Shown here: positions 17,060 through 25,098 of the stretch, piece after piece
How positions within the stretch are numbered: the first letter of the stretch is position 1
How the letters are laid out: each line of letters opens with the position of its first letter
NCBI GenBank assembly: GCA_028713955.1
Contig: JAQTNJ010000007.1
Span: forward strand, 1 to 39,848
Length of the DNA: 39,848 nt
Reading direction: 5' to 3'
Origin: Syntrophorhabdaceae bacterium
GTDB lineage: Bacteria; Desulfobacterota; Syntrophorhabdia; Syntrophorhabdales; Syntrophorhabdaceae
Translations under genes and position numbers: made by a program
Notes under the pieces: generated by a model
What the model saw: the letters and a program-made list of their open reading frames with translations, nothing else
Databases searched by the model: none
What the model was told of the DNA's origin: nothing

Positions 17060-17164
17060 GGTTTTCTGCCCCATGTCGAGATCATTGCTCCTCTGGAACT
17101 GCGGGAAGATCTTCTCACCGATCTCAATAGGGTGATCCGTAAACATACATCGAAAAACAAATGA
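17060..17164 (+). pseudogene. 3' stump of a WYL-domain regulator gene
   Basis: An open frame reads LPHVEIIAPLELREDL and ends RKHTSKNK before a stop at 17162. This matches the end of WYL proteins, for example LPYVEIVAPRELRTAL in the intact regulator ending at 26037. Only the last 34 codons remain; the RAYT element and a tandem repeat lie where the rest should be. The stop overlaps the helicase start (ATGA), so a WYL-helicase operon probably existed before the loss. Confidence 0.7.
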
Positions 17165-18486
17165 ATGAGCAGCGGTCCCATAGCATCCATGTCCCCGATA
17201 ACCTCGATGTCAATGAGGATTTTCAGCGTGCCCTTAACATCATGAACAGCAATGCCCGGTGTATCTTTATCACCGGCAGGGCAGGGACGGGTAAATCGAC
17301 TCTCCTCACCTATTTTATACAAAAGACCTTAAAGAAGGTGGTTGTCCTGGCGTCAACCGGTGTTGCCGCCTTACGGGTACGGGGGCAGACTATCCATTCC
17401 TTCTTTGGCTTCCCACCCCGGATCATTACCGGTGAAGATATCAAGGCGATGAGAAATCGTGAGTTGTATGAAACCCTTGACACTGTGATCATCGATGAAG
17501 TTTCCATGGTGAGAGCGGATCTGATGGACGGCATAGATCAATTCCTCCGCATAAACCGCAACGAGAGACGCAGTCCCTTCGGCGGCGTGCAGATGATATT
17601 TTTTGGAGATCTTTTCCAGTTGCCGCCGGTAATATCCGGTGACAGTGAAGGACAGTATCTCAGTTTTCGCTATGCGAGTCCTTACTTCTTTGATGCCCAT
17701 GTGTTTTCTCAGGTTAATATGGATGTCGTTGAGCTCAGGAAGGTATACCGTCAGAAAAACCGCCGGTTCATCACTATGCTCAATACGATCCGTGAAGGTC
17801 GCGCAGACAGTGCTCTGATCGCAAAGATCAACGAGCGGCACGGTCCTCCACCTCCTCCTGCATCCGATCTTGTCACCTTAACAACTACCAATGACAGAGC
17901 ATTAACGATAAATAATGCAAAGCTGGCAGAACTTCCCCACAACGAATTTAATTTTTACGGTGTTCCGGAAGGGGAATATTTCCAGGGGCAGAAAGAATTT
18001 CCTGCTGACCTTGTCCTGAGATTGAAGAAAGATGCGCAGGTGCTTTTCGTAAAGAACGATATGAAGAAACGGTGGGTCAACGGAGATATCGGCACTGTTG
18101 TCACGGTCGATTACAACATGATCGAGGTCGGAATTAACCGCAATAATCGTGTCACGGTTTACCCCGTGGAGAAGGAGACGTGGGAGGTGATCCGTTACCG
18201 GTTCGACCATGAGACCGGCAACATCGTCGCGGACGTTGTGGGAAAATTTACCCAGTACCCGTTGAAATTGGCCTGGGCGATAACCATCCACAAGAGCCAG
18301 GGAGCGACATTTGACAGGGTCCATATAGACTTCGGCAGGGGTACCTTCGCCCACGGTCAGGCATACGTGGCGCTAAGCCGCTGCCGGTCTTTTAAAGGTA
18401 TGACCCTGGAGAGGCCGTTTAGGTTATCGGATATACGGGTGGATGGGAGGATAGTGCATTTTTTTAATAATGCGTTAAATCGTTAG
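17161..18486 (+). CDS. PIF1-like DNA helicase, copy 1
   Basis: The 441-residue protein is a superfamily 1 helicase of the PIF1/RecD-like group, which unwinds DNA 5' to 3' with ATP. Walker A is GRAGTGKS at residues 39-46, Walker B is TVIIDEVSM near 118, motif III is FGDLFQLPPV, and the late motifs are AITIHKSQGATFD and AYVALSRCRS. It is compact, with no extra nuclease domain. A paralogue of the same length at 30434-31759 is roughly 90% identical. No good ribosome-binding site precedes ATG 17161; translation was probably coupled to the now-truncated WYL gene whose stop overlaps the start, so this copy may be poorly expressed. Confidence 0.85.
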   Translation: MNEQRSHSIHVPDNLDVNEDFQRALNIMNSNARCIFITGRAGTGKSTLLTYFIQKTLKKVVVLASTGVAALRVRGQTIHSFFGFPPRIITGEDIKAMRNRELYETLDTVIIDEVSMVRADLMDGIDQFLRINRNERRSPFGGVQMIFFGDLFQLPPVISGDSEGQYLSFRYASPYFFDAHVFSQVNMDVVELRKVYRQKNRRFITMLNTIREGRADSALIAKINERHGPPPPPASDLVTLTTTNDRALTINNAKLAELPHNEFNFYGVPEGEYFQGQKEFPADLVLRLKKDAQVLFVKNDMKKRWVNGDIGTVVTVDYNMIEVGINRNNRVTVYPVEKETWEVIRYRFDHETGNIVADVVGKFTQYPLKLAWAITIHKSQGATFDRVHIDFGRGTFAHGQAYVALSRCRSFKGMTLERPFRLSDIRVDGRIVHFFNNALNR

Positions 18487-18544
18487 CGTCACCGGTATTA
18501 GACAATGTCAGGGAACGGGGGACGACCGTAAATAAGTAAATAAC

Positions 18545-18640
18545 TCATAACATATAGCCTTTCTCACTGACAATTCTCTCACCTCGTTCCACAGCATAGC
18601 CTACAGCAGGCGGCGTCATGTTGAGAAACTGAGCTACCCG
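18545..18640 (-). pseudogene. RAYT C-terminal fragment, minus strand
   Basis: The minus strand encodes VAQFLNMTPPAVGYAVERGE and ends at a stop at 18545-18547. This is the helix-turn-helix tail of another RAYT type. The upstream transposase domain is absent; the fragment is cut where the direct repeat 18641-18767 begins. A shorter related trace lies on the minus strand at about 19680-19741. Confidence 0.55.
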
Positions 18641-18807
18641 GGAACCCCTCTGGGGTCCTGCAATCCAGCAAATCACACGAAATGAATGAGAAAGCATTCG
18701 AAGGCAGGCCGGCAAAGGAGATAGCAGGTTATTTTGGTGTTCATTATACAACGGTGTGCAGGGCGGTGAAGAGGGCAGAGGACACAATGCATGATTGCAA
18801 GACCTGA
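18641..18807 (+). pseudogene. RAYT C-terminal fragment and direct repeat copy A
   Basis: The plus strand encodes GRPAKEIAGYFGVHYTTVCR and ends in a stop just before GACCTGACC, resembling the end of the RAYT element at 17008-17028. Bases 18641-18767 recur at 19742-19868 with 13 mismatches in 127 by my count. Only the tail of the transposase is left. Confidence 0.6.
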
Positions 18808-18955
18808 CCGCAGATGCATGACCCCAGATGCACCAGATGCACTGACGCGCAATGTCGGCAACTGTCATGCATATCTCCGATGGCAGCACGTTCGTCGCGA
18901 AAGCTGCCGACGTCCCTGAACGCCCTTCGCCTGCCTATTCGATAAAGGGAACAGG

Positions 18956-18983
18956 TTGACATATTTCCAATATATGGTATAAT
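18956..18983 (+). promoter_or_regulatory. Consensus promoter of tumE-tumA
   Basis: TTGACA (18956-18961), 16 bases, TATAAT (18978-18983): both boxes are perfect sigma70 consensus. The -10 lies in the near-palindrome TGGTATAATACCA, a likely operator. The start codon at 18993 is ten bases after the -10 box, so the transcript would have almost no leader. Confidence 0.75.
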
Positions 18984-18992
18984 ACCACCAAT

Positions 18993-19280
18993 ATGGCGGC
19001 GCGCCTTATATACCACGTAAAGCAATATAGGGCGGACGGTTCTGTGGAAGAGATCAAGATATGGCAGGTACCCAAAACAAAGGATAAACCTTACGGGTTG
19101 AAATACTCTTTTGCATATATAGCGGGCGGTGAACGTGTTGTTGGATATGATAATTATGAGGGAAAAGGCGACCATAGACATTATAAGGGAAAGGAATATC
19201 CATACAGATTCAAAAGTCTAAAGGAGCTATGGAGAGATTTTAAAAAGGATATACAACGATCCAGGGAAGGTGGGAGATGA
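18993..19280 (+). CDS. tumE: TumE-family toxin (DUF6516)
   Basis: The 95-residue product matches the TumE/DUF6516 toxin family: RADGSVEEIKIWQVP near the start, then YSFAYIAGGERVVGYDN, the conserved GKGDHRHYKGKEYPY, and a helical C-terminus. The toxic activity is not evident from sequence. It is followed with a 4-base overlap by its probable antitoxin, the usual toxin-first order for this pair. No ribosome-binding site is visible, and the consensus promoter places transcription start within a few bases of ATG 18993, so translation is likely leaderless. The pair sits between direct repeats made of RAYT debris. Confidence 0.8.
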   Translation: MAARLIYHVKQYRADGSVEEIKIWQVPKTKDKPYGLKYSFAYIAGGERVVGYDNYEGKGDHRHYKGKEYPYRFKSLKELWRDFKKDIQRSREGGR

Positions 19281-19654
19281 AGATTAAGAATATCAAGATT
19301 GCAATAAAATCAGATGAAGAGCTATTCAGTGAGGCCAATGCTGTATGGGAAAGAGCCGGACGCGGAGGTAAGGTAAAAAGACATGAAGGTCTGTACTTTG
19401 AAAACCTTGAGGCTATGAGAAGGGTACTCACGGAGAACCGTCTCAGGATTCTTAAGGTTATCAAGAAAGAACACCCTTCATCGGTGTATGAACTGGCAAA
19501 AATCCTCAAGAGAGACTTCAAGAACACCTATAATGACGTCCAGATTCTCGCAGAGCTTGGCCTCGTTGATCTGAAAAAAACAAAAGAAGGCAGAGAGCGC
19601 AGTACCCCTATTGTGCATTACGAAAAGATCCTCTTGGAGATACAGGTTGTCTGA
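19277..19654 (+). CDS. tumA: TumA-type helix-turn-helix antitoxin (HVO_A0114 family)
   Basis: The 125-residue product has a winged helix-turn-helix: LRILKVIKKEHPSSVYELAK, then LKRDFKNTYNDVQILAELGLVDL, with a basic wing. This matches the HVO_A0114-type DNA-binding proteins paired with TumE. It should neutralise the toxin and repress the shared promoter at 18956-18983 (family-based inference). The start overlaps the toxin stop (ATGA), with GGTGGGAG just upstream as ribosome-binding site. Confidence 0.8.
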   Translation: MKIKNIKIAIKSDEELFSEANAVWERAGRGGKVKRHEGLYFENLEAMRRVLTENRLRILKVIKKEHPSSVYELAKILKRDFKNTYNDVQILAELGLVDLKKTKEGRERSTPIVHYEKILLEIQVV

Positions 19655-19741
19655 AACCATTGCTTTTTGTGAAACAGACCGGTGATGCCAGCCCTGCTCC
19701 TTTTTGTTGACAATCGCTCGTCTTCGTTTTACCATCGAAAA

Positions 19742-19868
19742 GGAACCCCTCTGGGGTCTTGCAATCCAGCAAATCACACGGAATGAATGAGAAGGTATTT
19801 GAAGGCAGGCCGGCAAAGGAGATAGCCGATCATCCTGGTGTTCATTATACAACGGTGAGAAGGGTGGT
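19742..19868 (+). repeat. Direct repeat copy B (RAYT tail remnant)
   Basis: Copy of 18641-18767 in the same orientation, encoding GRPAKEIADHPGVHYTTVRR with no upstream domain. The two copies flank tumE-tumA at a distance of 1,101 bases. The stretch 19655-19945 holds only this repeat and a minus-strand trace of a RAYT tail. Confidence 0.75.
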
Positions 19869-19945
19869 CCATCTGACCCACGAACTGCCATGTCCTCCAT
19901 AAGGAACCGTGGGTAAAGGGCCGTGGGGACAGTCAGTATAGCTTG

Positions 19946-21919
19946 CTAAGTTTTGCTATTCTTGACTCTGAGCAACCGAAGTATTTCTGCCTTCTGTGCT
20001 TCTTTTTTTACGAGGTCCGGTGGGCCGGCTTTCTCAGGTTCGATGGCATTGGGAGGCAATTTGTTTTCTTCTTTATATTTCCTTATAACCTCCAGGAACT
20101 GCTGTCCGTAGGCTTCGAGCTTTTTCTGCCCCACGCCGGTTATATTTGCCATTTCTTTAAGGGAATCAGGAAGCACGTCGGTCAATTCTCTTAGCGTACG
20201 GTCATGAAAGATTACATACGCAGGGAGGGAAAGCTTGTGTGCCAGTTCTGATCGCAAGGAACGAAGGCGCTCCCAAAGATCAGGGTGATATTGTTTGCGG
20301 GCAGTTCCATCTTCTTTCTGAATGGAATCCGGCGCCGATGCTGTACGCCGCTGCTTCGCTTTTTTTCTGACGGGAACAGGATCTTTCCTCAATTCGAAGA
20401 CTTGCTCGCCTCTGAGGACAGGCCTGCACCGTGAAGACAGTTTGAACCCGCCCTTGCTTTCCATGTTGACTTGGAGCAATCCGGCTGCTGCCAGTTGCCT
20501 GAACACAGACTTCCACTCCATCGCAGAGAGCTCTTTTCCGATGCCAAATGTCGAAACCTTGTCGTGTCTGAAAGAACGGATCCTTTCGGTCTCTTTCCCT
20601 GCAAGGACATCAATCAGGTAGTTGGCCCCGAACATCTGCCCCGTTCTATATACACAGGACAGTGCCTTTTGGGCCAGAAGCGTACCGTCGAAAGTCTCAA
20701 CCTTTCCCTGGCACGTATCGCATGTTCCGCATGGCCCGACAAAATCTTCATCGAAATAGTTAAGCAAGACCTGCCTGCGGCACTTCGCGGTCTCGCAATA
20801 ACCCAGCATCGCTTCCATCTTGCGATGCTGAATATTTTTGAACTGTTCGTCTCCCTGGGATGATTCGATCATCTGTCGGAGAATTATTACGTCTGCCAGG
20901 CTATAGATCATCCAGGCATCTGCGCTTTCACCGTCGCGCCCGGCACGCCCGGTCTCCTGGTAATACCCTTCAAGCGTTTTGGGCAGATTAAGATGCGCGA
21001 CAAAGCGAATGTCCGGCTTGTTGATGCCCATGCCGAACGCTATCGTTGCAACCATAATAGTGCCGTCGCTTTCAAGAAACTGTTTTTGGTTTTTCGTCCT
21101 TGTTCCATTGTCAAGGCCGGCATGATATGGAAGGGCTTTCAAGTTCATTTCAGCTAAGAAGCTCGCTATCTCTTCTGTTTTTTTCCTTGTCATGCAATAG
21201 ATGATGCCGGATTCGCCCGGGTGTTCCGATCGGAGGAATTCCAGCAACTGAGTTTTTTCATTATGCTTTACTTCTACCCTGTAATTGATGTTCGGACGGT
21301 CAAAGCTTGAAATAAAATGTTTGGCATTGCCAAGCTTTAGCTTATCGATGATATCTCTTCTCGTGATCGCGTCAGCCGTTGCTGTAAGGGCAATGCGCGG
21401 TACCTTGGGAAACATGTCGGCAAGGATATCAAGCTGAAGATACTCCGGCCTGAAATCATGCCCCCATTGGGATACGCAGTGAGCTTCGTCAATTGCGAAG
21501 AGGCATATTTTTGCCGAGTTCAGCAAGCGCAGAAAGCCTTCAGTGACAAGCCGTTCAGGAGCAACATAGAGCAAATCCAGTTCGCCGTTGATCACCATCT
21601 TTTCAACAGCGTAGGCTGCCCTGCCGTCAAGGGTGGAATTGAGAAAGCCGGCCTTGATACCAAGTTGGCGCACGGCGTCTACCTGGTCCTGCATAAGGGC
21701 AATGAGAGGCGATATCACTATACATATGCCGTCCCTGATAATAGAGGGGATTTGATAGCAGATCGATTTTCCGCTGCCCGTCGGCATAAGCACGAAAGCA
21801 TCGCCTCCTGAGAGCAAATGGTTTATGATCTCCTCCTGACGAAGACGAAAACTATTGTAGCCGAAGTAGGTTTTCAGAACCTGATACGGGGATCGAACAT
21901 TGATTGGCTCTTGCATCAA
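19946..21919 (-). CDS. recQ: ATP-dependent DNA helicase RecQ
   Basis: RecQ unwinds DNA 3' to 5' in recombination and repair. The 657-residue protein is complete: Walker A MPTGSGKSICYQ near residue 45, DEAH box (AIDEAHCVSQWGHDFRPEY) near 140, ALTATAD, the conserved GRAGRDG, the zinc-binding cluster (CETAKCRRQ with CGTCDTC), the winged-helix RQC domain, and an HRDC domain near 535-610 (AHKLSLPAYVIFHDRTL, ITGVGQKKLE). It is the only large gene on the minus strand and is transcribed divergently from the ERCC4 remnant. A second Met directly follows the first. Confidence 0.95.
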   Translation of the reverse strand: MMQEPINVRSPYQVLKTYFGYNSFRLRQEEIINHLLSGGDAFVLMPTGSGKSICYQIPSIIRDGICIVISPLIALMQDQVDAVRQLGIKAGFLNSTLDGRAAYAVEKMVINGELDLLYVAPERLVTEGFLRLLNSAKICLFAIDEAHCVSQWGHDFRPEYLQLDILADMFPKVPRIALTATADAITRRDIIDKLKLGNAKHFISSFDRPNINYRVEVKHNEKTQLLEFLRSEHPGESGIIYCMTRKKTEEIASFLAEMNLKALPYHAGLDNGTRTKNQKQFLESDGTIMVATIAFGMGINKPDIRFVAHLNLPKTLEGYYQETGRAGRDGESADAWMIYSLADVIILRQMIESSQGDEQFKNIQHRKMEAMLGYCETAKCRRQVLLNYFDEDFVGPCGTCDTCQGKVETFDGTLLAQKALSCVYRTGQMFGANYLIDVLAGKETERIRSFRHDKVSTFGIGKELSAMEWKSVFRQLAAAGLLQVNMESKGGFKLSSRCRPVLRGEQVFELRKDPVPVRKKAKQRRTASAPDSIQKEDGTARKQYHPDLWERLRSLRSELAHKLSLPAYVIFHDRTLRELTDVLPDSLKEMANITGVGQKKLEAYGQQFLEVIRKYKEENKLPPNAIEPEKAGPPDLVKKEAQKAEILRLLRVKNSKT

Positions 21920-21969
21920 AGACCTCGCTTGAAAGAACTATAATGCTGAAATTGTAAGCCGCGAGAAAT

Positions 21970-21997
21970 AGTATCAGGTCGCATCCTCAAATGTCAA
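21970..21997 (-). promoter_or_regulatory. recQ: Probable recQ promoter
   Basis: On the minus strand, TTGACA (21992-21997) is followed after 16 bases by GATACT (21970-21975). It lies about 50 bases before ATG 21919. Confidence 0.45.
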
Positions 21998-22071
21998 TCG
22001 TCATAGCATAAGTAGTAAAACACGATTATTTAAAGTCCCTGAACACGCGAAATAGATCAATCATGTTTTCC

Positions 22072-22105
22072 CTGACACCCTGCTGTCAGCGGCCTATACT
22101 ATAAT
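22072..22105 (+). promoter_or_regulatory. WYL-type dyad plus -10 box, site 2 (ERCC4 gene)
   Basis: CTGACA (22072-22077), six bases, TGTCAG (22084-22089), then TATAAT at 22100-22105. The distance from the first half-site to the -10 is 22 bases, the same as at sites 1, 3 and 5. It is the only promoter-like signal before ATG 22142. Confidence 0.65.
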
Positions 22106-22141
22106 AATTACATGAAAAACAAATAATTACGGGGGTATGAG

Positions 22142-22679
22142 ATGGGAAAGAAGGATGAGTTTAAGACAGATAACGATATTATTGATGATGATACAAGGAA
22201 CCGGGTTCCTGAATTCAAACCGGTCCCTCCGCCTTCGAGGCGCTTGATCGTGAAGAGGGGCGGCCGCAGCATCACGCGGCAGATCCCCAAGCCGATAGTC
22301 CTTGTGGACACGCGAGAGAGGGATCCCCTCAGCTTCAGCGATTTCCCGAACTGGATCGCGGGAGAAAGAAGACAAAAGCTCGAAGCCGGTGATTACAGCG
22401 TGGAGGGCATGGAGGATCTCCTTGCGCTGGAAAGGAAAACGCTCTCAGACCTTATAACGACCGTCATACTGTATCGGCCACGATTCTTCAGGATGTGAGA
22501 GACATTAACCCGGCCCGCCCGATGCGTGGAAGCCCGATACGATATACCGGTTATCTATACCTTCTGCTACCAGCCGTTGGCAGAAGAGAAGGCCGCGAGC
22601 TGGCTGTCAAAGCACTTCACCTACTAGTACCTCGAGGAGAACGGATTCGGTAGGGTACTGCAGGAGGGGGACCTGTGAT
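22142..22679 (+). pseudogene. Broken ERCC4-type nuclease gene
   Basis: ERCC4 nucleases (the XPF/Mus81 catalytic fold) cut branched DNA. The open part (119 codons) carries the active-site pattern IVLVDTRERDPLSF, EAGDYSVEGMEDLLALERK, i.e. the D-TRER, GDY and ERK elements. It stops at TGA 22496. The same frame resumes downstream as VEARYDIPVIYTF, LAEEKAASWLSKHFTY, then an amber stop where a Trp would fit, then YLEENGFGRVLQEGDL and a final stop at 22677. About 40 residues between the halves seem deleted. A good ribosome-binding site (GGGGG at 22131) and WYL site 2 precede it, so the promoter outlived the gene. A truncated functional product cannot be excluded. Confidence 0.7.
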
Positions 22680-22763
22680 GATTCTTTATAAAGAAGATAG
22701 TTAATCGTCAATTTTCTCTGTAACGCTTGTCTGCACCATACCTTCCAATAAATATTTTCATGA

Positions 22764-22798
22764 CTGACCAAATGCTGTCAGGGTAGGTGGTGTATGCT
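22764..22798 (+). promoter_or_regulatory. WYL-type dyad plus -10 box, site 4 (AAA ATPase)
   Basis: CTGACC (22764-22769), six bases, TGTCAG (22776-22781), then TATGCT at 22793-22798, one base further than in the other sites. The -10 covers an ATG at 22794, which therefore cannot be the start of the following gene if this promoter is right. Confidence 0.5.
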
Positions 22799-22835
22799 CA
22801 ACTATTATGACAAAAACCTTTTGACGGAGGTGCAT

Positions 22836-25040
22836 ATGGCCAGAAGGACATCGAGGAGAAGATCGGCATCCGGGTTTTGCTCGGAGTACATATTCAACTC
22901 GCACTTTGAGGAAAAGAAGATATGCAAGTACCTTATAAATCTTATCAGGTCCAAATTCTACTCTTTTAAACCACAGAAGCTCTTTGCGATGGTATGCACA
23001 TTTATTGGCACATCAGCCCTCACCGTCCTGCACGAGAAACATCCTGACCTTATCACCCAGGATGTCCTCAACGATCTCGCCGGTTGGGAAAGCCAGGAAT
23101 ACGAGAGATTGTCCCAAAAATTGCTGCCGGTTAACGTCCAGCAGCTGTTCCTGAAAGAGGACGCACTGCCTATTCTGTCGGAAAGGTTTGAACAGCTCTC
23201 AAAGCAAAAACCATCAGAAATGGATAAGCGCTTCGATATACTCCAGGAAACCTTCAGGCTTTCTTCCGCGGAGATGGCTGTCATCAGCTTACGTTATCTC
23301 ATAAACGCCTGCCAGTTCCTTTGTGACGGGCTATCGAACAATAACAGGCTCATTGACTTTACTGACAGTTCGGTTTTCAAGAGCCATGGTGATGCGATTT
23401 TAGGGATCAGCAAGGCCTCAATCTCTGAGGTTTTTGGAAATTACCGCCTTTTTGATATGAATGTGTTGAAGTTCTGGTCCAACCGCACCTTTGATCTTGA
23501 GGATTGGTGTGTAAACTATCTGTCCGGTTTAGGTGATAGGGACCTGGCGTTCGATTTTTTCACGAAAGAAAATAGAACGATCCTGAGCCCGGCCGATTTC
23601 GACCTGCCGGCAGACGAACTCCTCATCGTCGAGAAGCTGATCCAGACCGAAAAGCCCCACAATATCCTCCTCTATGGTCCGCCCGGCACAGGGAAGACCT
23701 CATTTGCGCAAAGCCTCGCGAAGCATTACGGCAAGGAGCTGCTGACAGTTAAAACCCCCAAAGATGATAATCATAAGGACAGGATCCAGGCTATCTACGC
23801 TACGATTAATTTTACCGGCAGCGATAAACCGCTGGTCCTTGTTGACGAGGCCGACAATCTTCTGAATACCTATAATTCTTTCTTCTTCAAGAGTCAGACC
23901 AATAAAAGCTGGATCAATAATTTTCTTGAGACCCATGACCAGAAGATCATCTGGATCACTAACCGCCTGAGTGAGATCGACCCGTCTACTATGAGGCGCT
24001 TCTCCTTTGCCCTGGAATTCAAGACCCTTAATAAAAACAGCCGCCTGAGAGTGCTCAGGTCCGAGTTAACGAGACACGGCTTTGCGGAATATTTTACCGA
24101 GGATGATCTCCGCAACCTCTGCGACAGCTATTCAGTGAACGCCGACGGCATCGTGAAGGCGATCGATATGCTCCAAGCCTGCAGCGCGACTCAAAAGGAC
24201 AGATTGATCCCGGAGCTCAAGACGATCCTGTCCAATCATGAGAAGGTCATGACGATGAAAAGACAACCTCACGGCAAGAAAAGAGATCTCGCGTCATATT
24301 CCCTGGAAGGGCTTAACACCTCGCACGACCTTGAAGGTATCATCGCGGTGGCAAAGAGGTACGTAAGCGGAAAGAACGGCACGGGAGGGAATGTGGCGCG
24401 GTCTCTCACACTCCTCCTCCACGGACTGCCGGGTACGGGCAAAACGGAGTTTGTATACTACCTGGGGGAGGCGCTCGGCAAAGAGGTGGTCATAAGGCGG
24501 TGCAGCGAGATCGAGTCGATGTGGGTGGGGCAAACGGAGAAGAACATTGCCGAGGCATTCCATGAGGCCCAAGGCAGCGGTGATATACTATTTTTCGACG
24601 AGGCGGACAGCTTCCTTTTCCCGCGGAGGGACGCGCGCAATTCATGGGAGAAGACCTTCACGAATGAGATGCTCGCGCAGCTTGATAACTATACGGGCAT
24701 CGCGGTCTTCGCGACGAACGAGATCGAAGGGCTTGACAACGCGGCGATCAGGCGGTTCAAGTTCAAGATCGAGTTCCGCCCTCTTACCCCGGAGGGCAAC
24801 CTGCACTTCTATAACGCGATATTGAGCCCCCTTGCGAGAACGAACGGTGGTCCCGACAGAAAGGAGATGCTCGCGATAGCGGAGATACCCAACCTCACGC
24901 CCGGCGATTTTGCCGTTGTCAGAGACCAGTTTTCACTTGAAGAGCCAGCCAATATCACCCATAAGAGGTTGATCCTGTCATTGACGGTTGAAGCGAGCCA
25001 TAAGGCAGCAACAAAGAAAATAGGTTTTTTAGCACACTGA
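22836..25040 (+). CDS. Tandem AAA+ ATPase
   Basis: The 734-residue protein has two AAA+ modules after an unrecognised helical N-terminal region (about 1-250). Module 1: Walker A GPPGTGKTS near 281 and Walker B LVDEADNLL near 336, followed by TMRRFSFALEF. Module 2: Walker A GLPGTGKTE near 530, the pore-like SMWVGQTEKN, Walker B ILFFDEADSF near 585, and AIRRFKFKIEF. The layout resembles classical Cdc48-like unfoldases, so a protein- or complex-remodelling role is likely; the target is unknown. ATG 22836 is chosen because GGAGG (22826-22830) sits properly upstream and the ATG at 22794 lies in the promoter. The WYL gene follows within 60 bases. Confidence 0.85.
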   Translation: MARRTSRRRSASGFCSEYIFNSHFEEKKICKYLINLIRSKFYSFKPQKLFAMVCTFIGTSALTVLHEKHPDLITQDVLNDLAGWESQEYERLSQKLLPVNVQQLFLKEDALPILSERFEQLSKQKPSEMDKRFDILQETFRLSSAEMAVISLRYLINACQFLCDGLSNNNRLIDFTDSSVFKSHGDAILGISKASISEVFGNYRLFDMNVLKFWSNRTFDLEDWCVNYLSGLGDRDLAFDFFTKENRTILSPADFDLPADELLIVEKLIQTEKPHNILLYGPPGTGKTSFAQSLAKHYGKELLTVKTPKDDNHKDRIQAIYATINFTGSDKPLVLVDEADNLLNTYNSFFFKSQTNKSWINNFLETHDQKIIWITNRLSEIDPSTMRRFSFALEFKTLNKNSRLRVLRSELTRHGFAEYFTEDDLRNLCDSYSVNADGIVKAIDMLQACSATQKDRLIPELKTILSNHEKVMTMKRQPHGKKRDLASYSLEGLNTSHDLEGIIAVAKRYVSGKNGTGGNVARSLTLLLHGLPGTGKTEFVYYLGEALGKEVVIRRCSEIESMWVGQTEKNIAEAFHEAQGSGDILFFDEADSFLFPRRDARNSWEKTFTNEMLAQLDNYTGIAVFATNEIEGLDNAAIRRFKFKIEFRPLTPEGNLHFYNAILSPLARTNGGPDRKEMLAIAEIPNLTPGDFAVVRDQFSLEEPANITHKRLILSLTVEASHKAATKKIGFLAH

Positions 25041-25070
25041 CATAGTGTTGTCAGTCGCGTGTGATAATAT
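25037..25070 (+). promoter_or_regulatory. WYL-type dyad plus -10 box, site 3 (WYL regulator gene)
   Basis: CTGACA (25037-25042), six bases, TGTCAG (25049-25054), then TAATAT at 25065-25070 with the usual 22-base distance. It begins inside the stop codon of the AAA gene. Read as TTGTCAGTC-N8-TAnnnT it matches RecA-NDp as closely as site 1. It suggests that the WYL gene controls itself. Confidence 0.65.
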
Positions 25071-25098
25071 GAAGAAGATAACAAAAGGGGGGTCTGTA

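Larger units (their letters stand above)
18487..18955. other. Intergenic mosaic of RAYT fragments
   Basis: No intact gene. It contains a REP-like GC-rich stretch (about 18505-18530), a minus-strand RAYT tail (18545-18640), a plus-strand RAYT tail (18641-18807) and then sequence I cannot assign up to the tumE promoter. Confidence 0.5.

Noticed and set aside
18500-18512. GACA-A-TGTC near-palindrome as WYL site
   Set aside because: Half-sites are one base apart rather than six, with no suitable -10 box.
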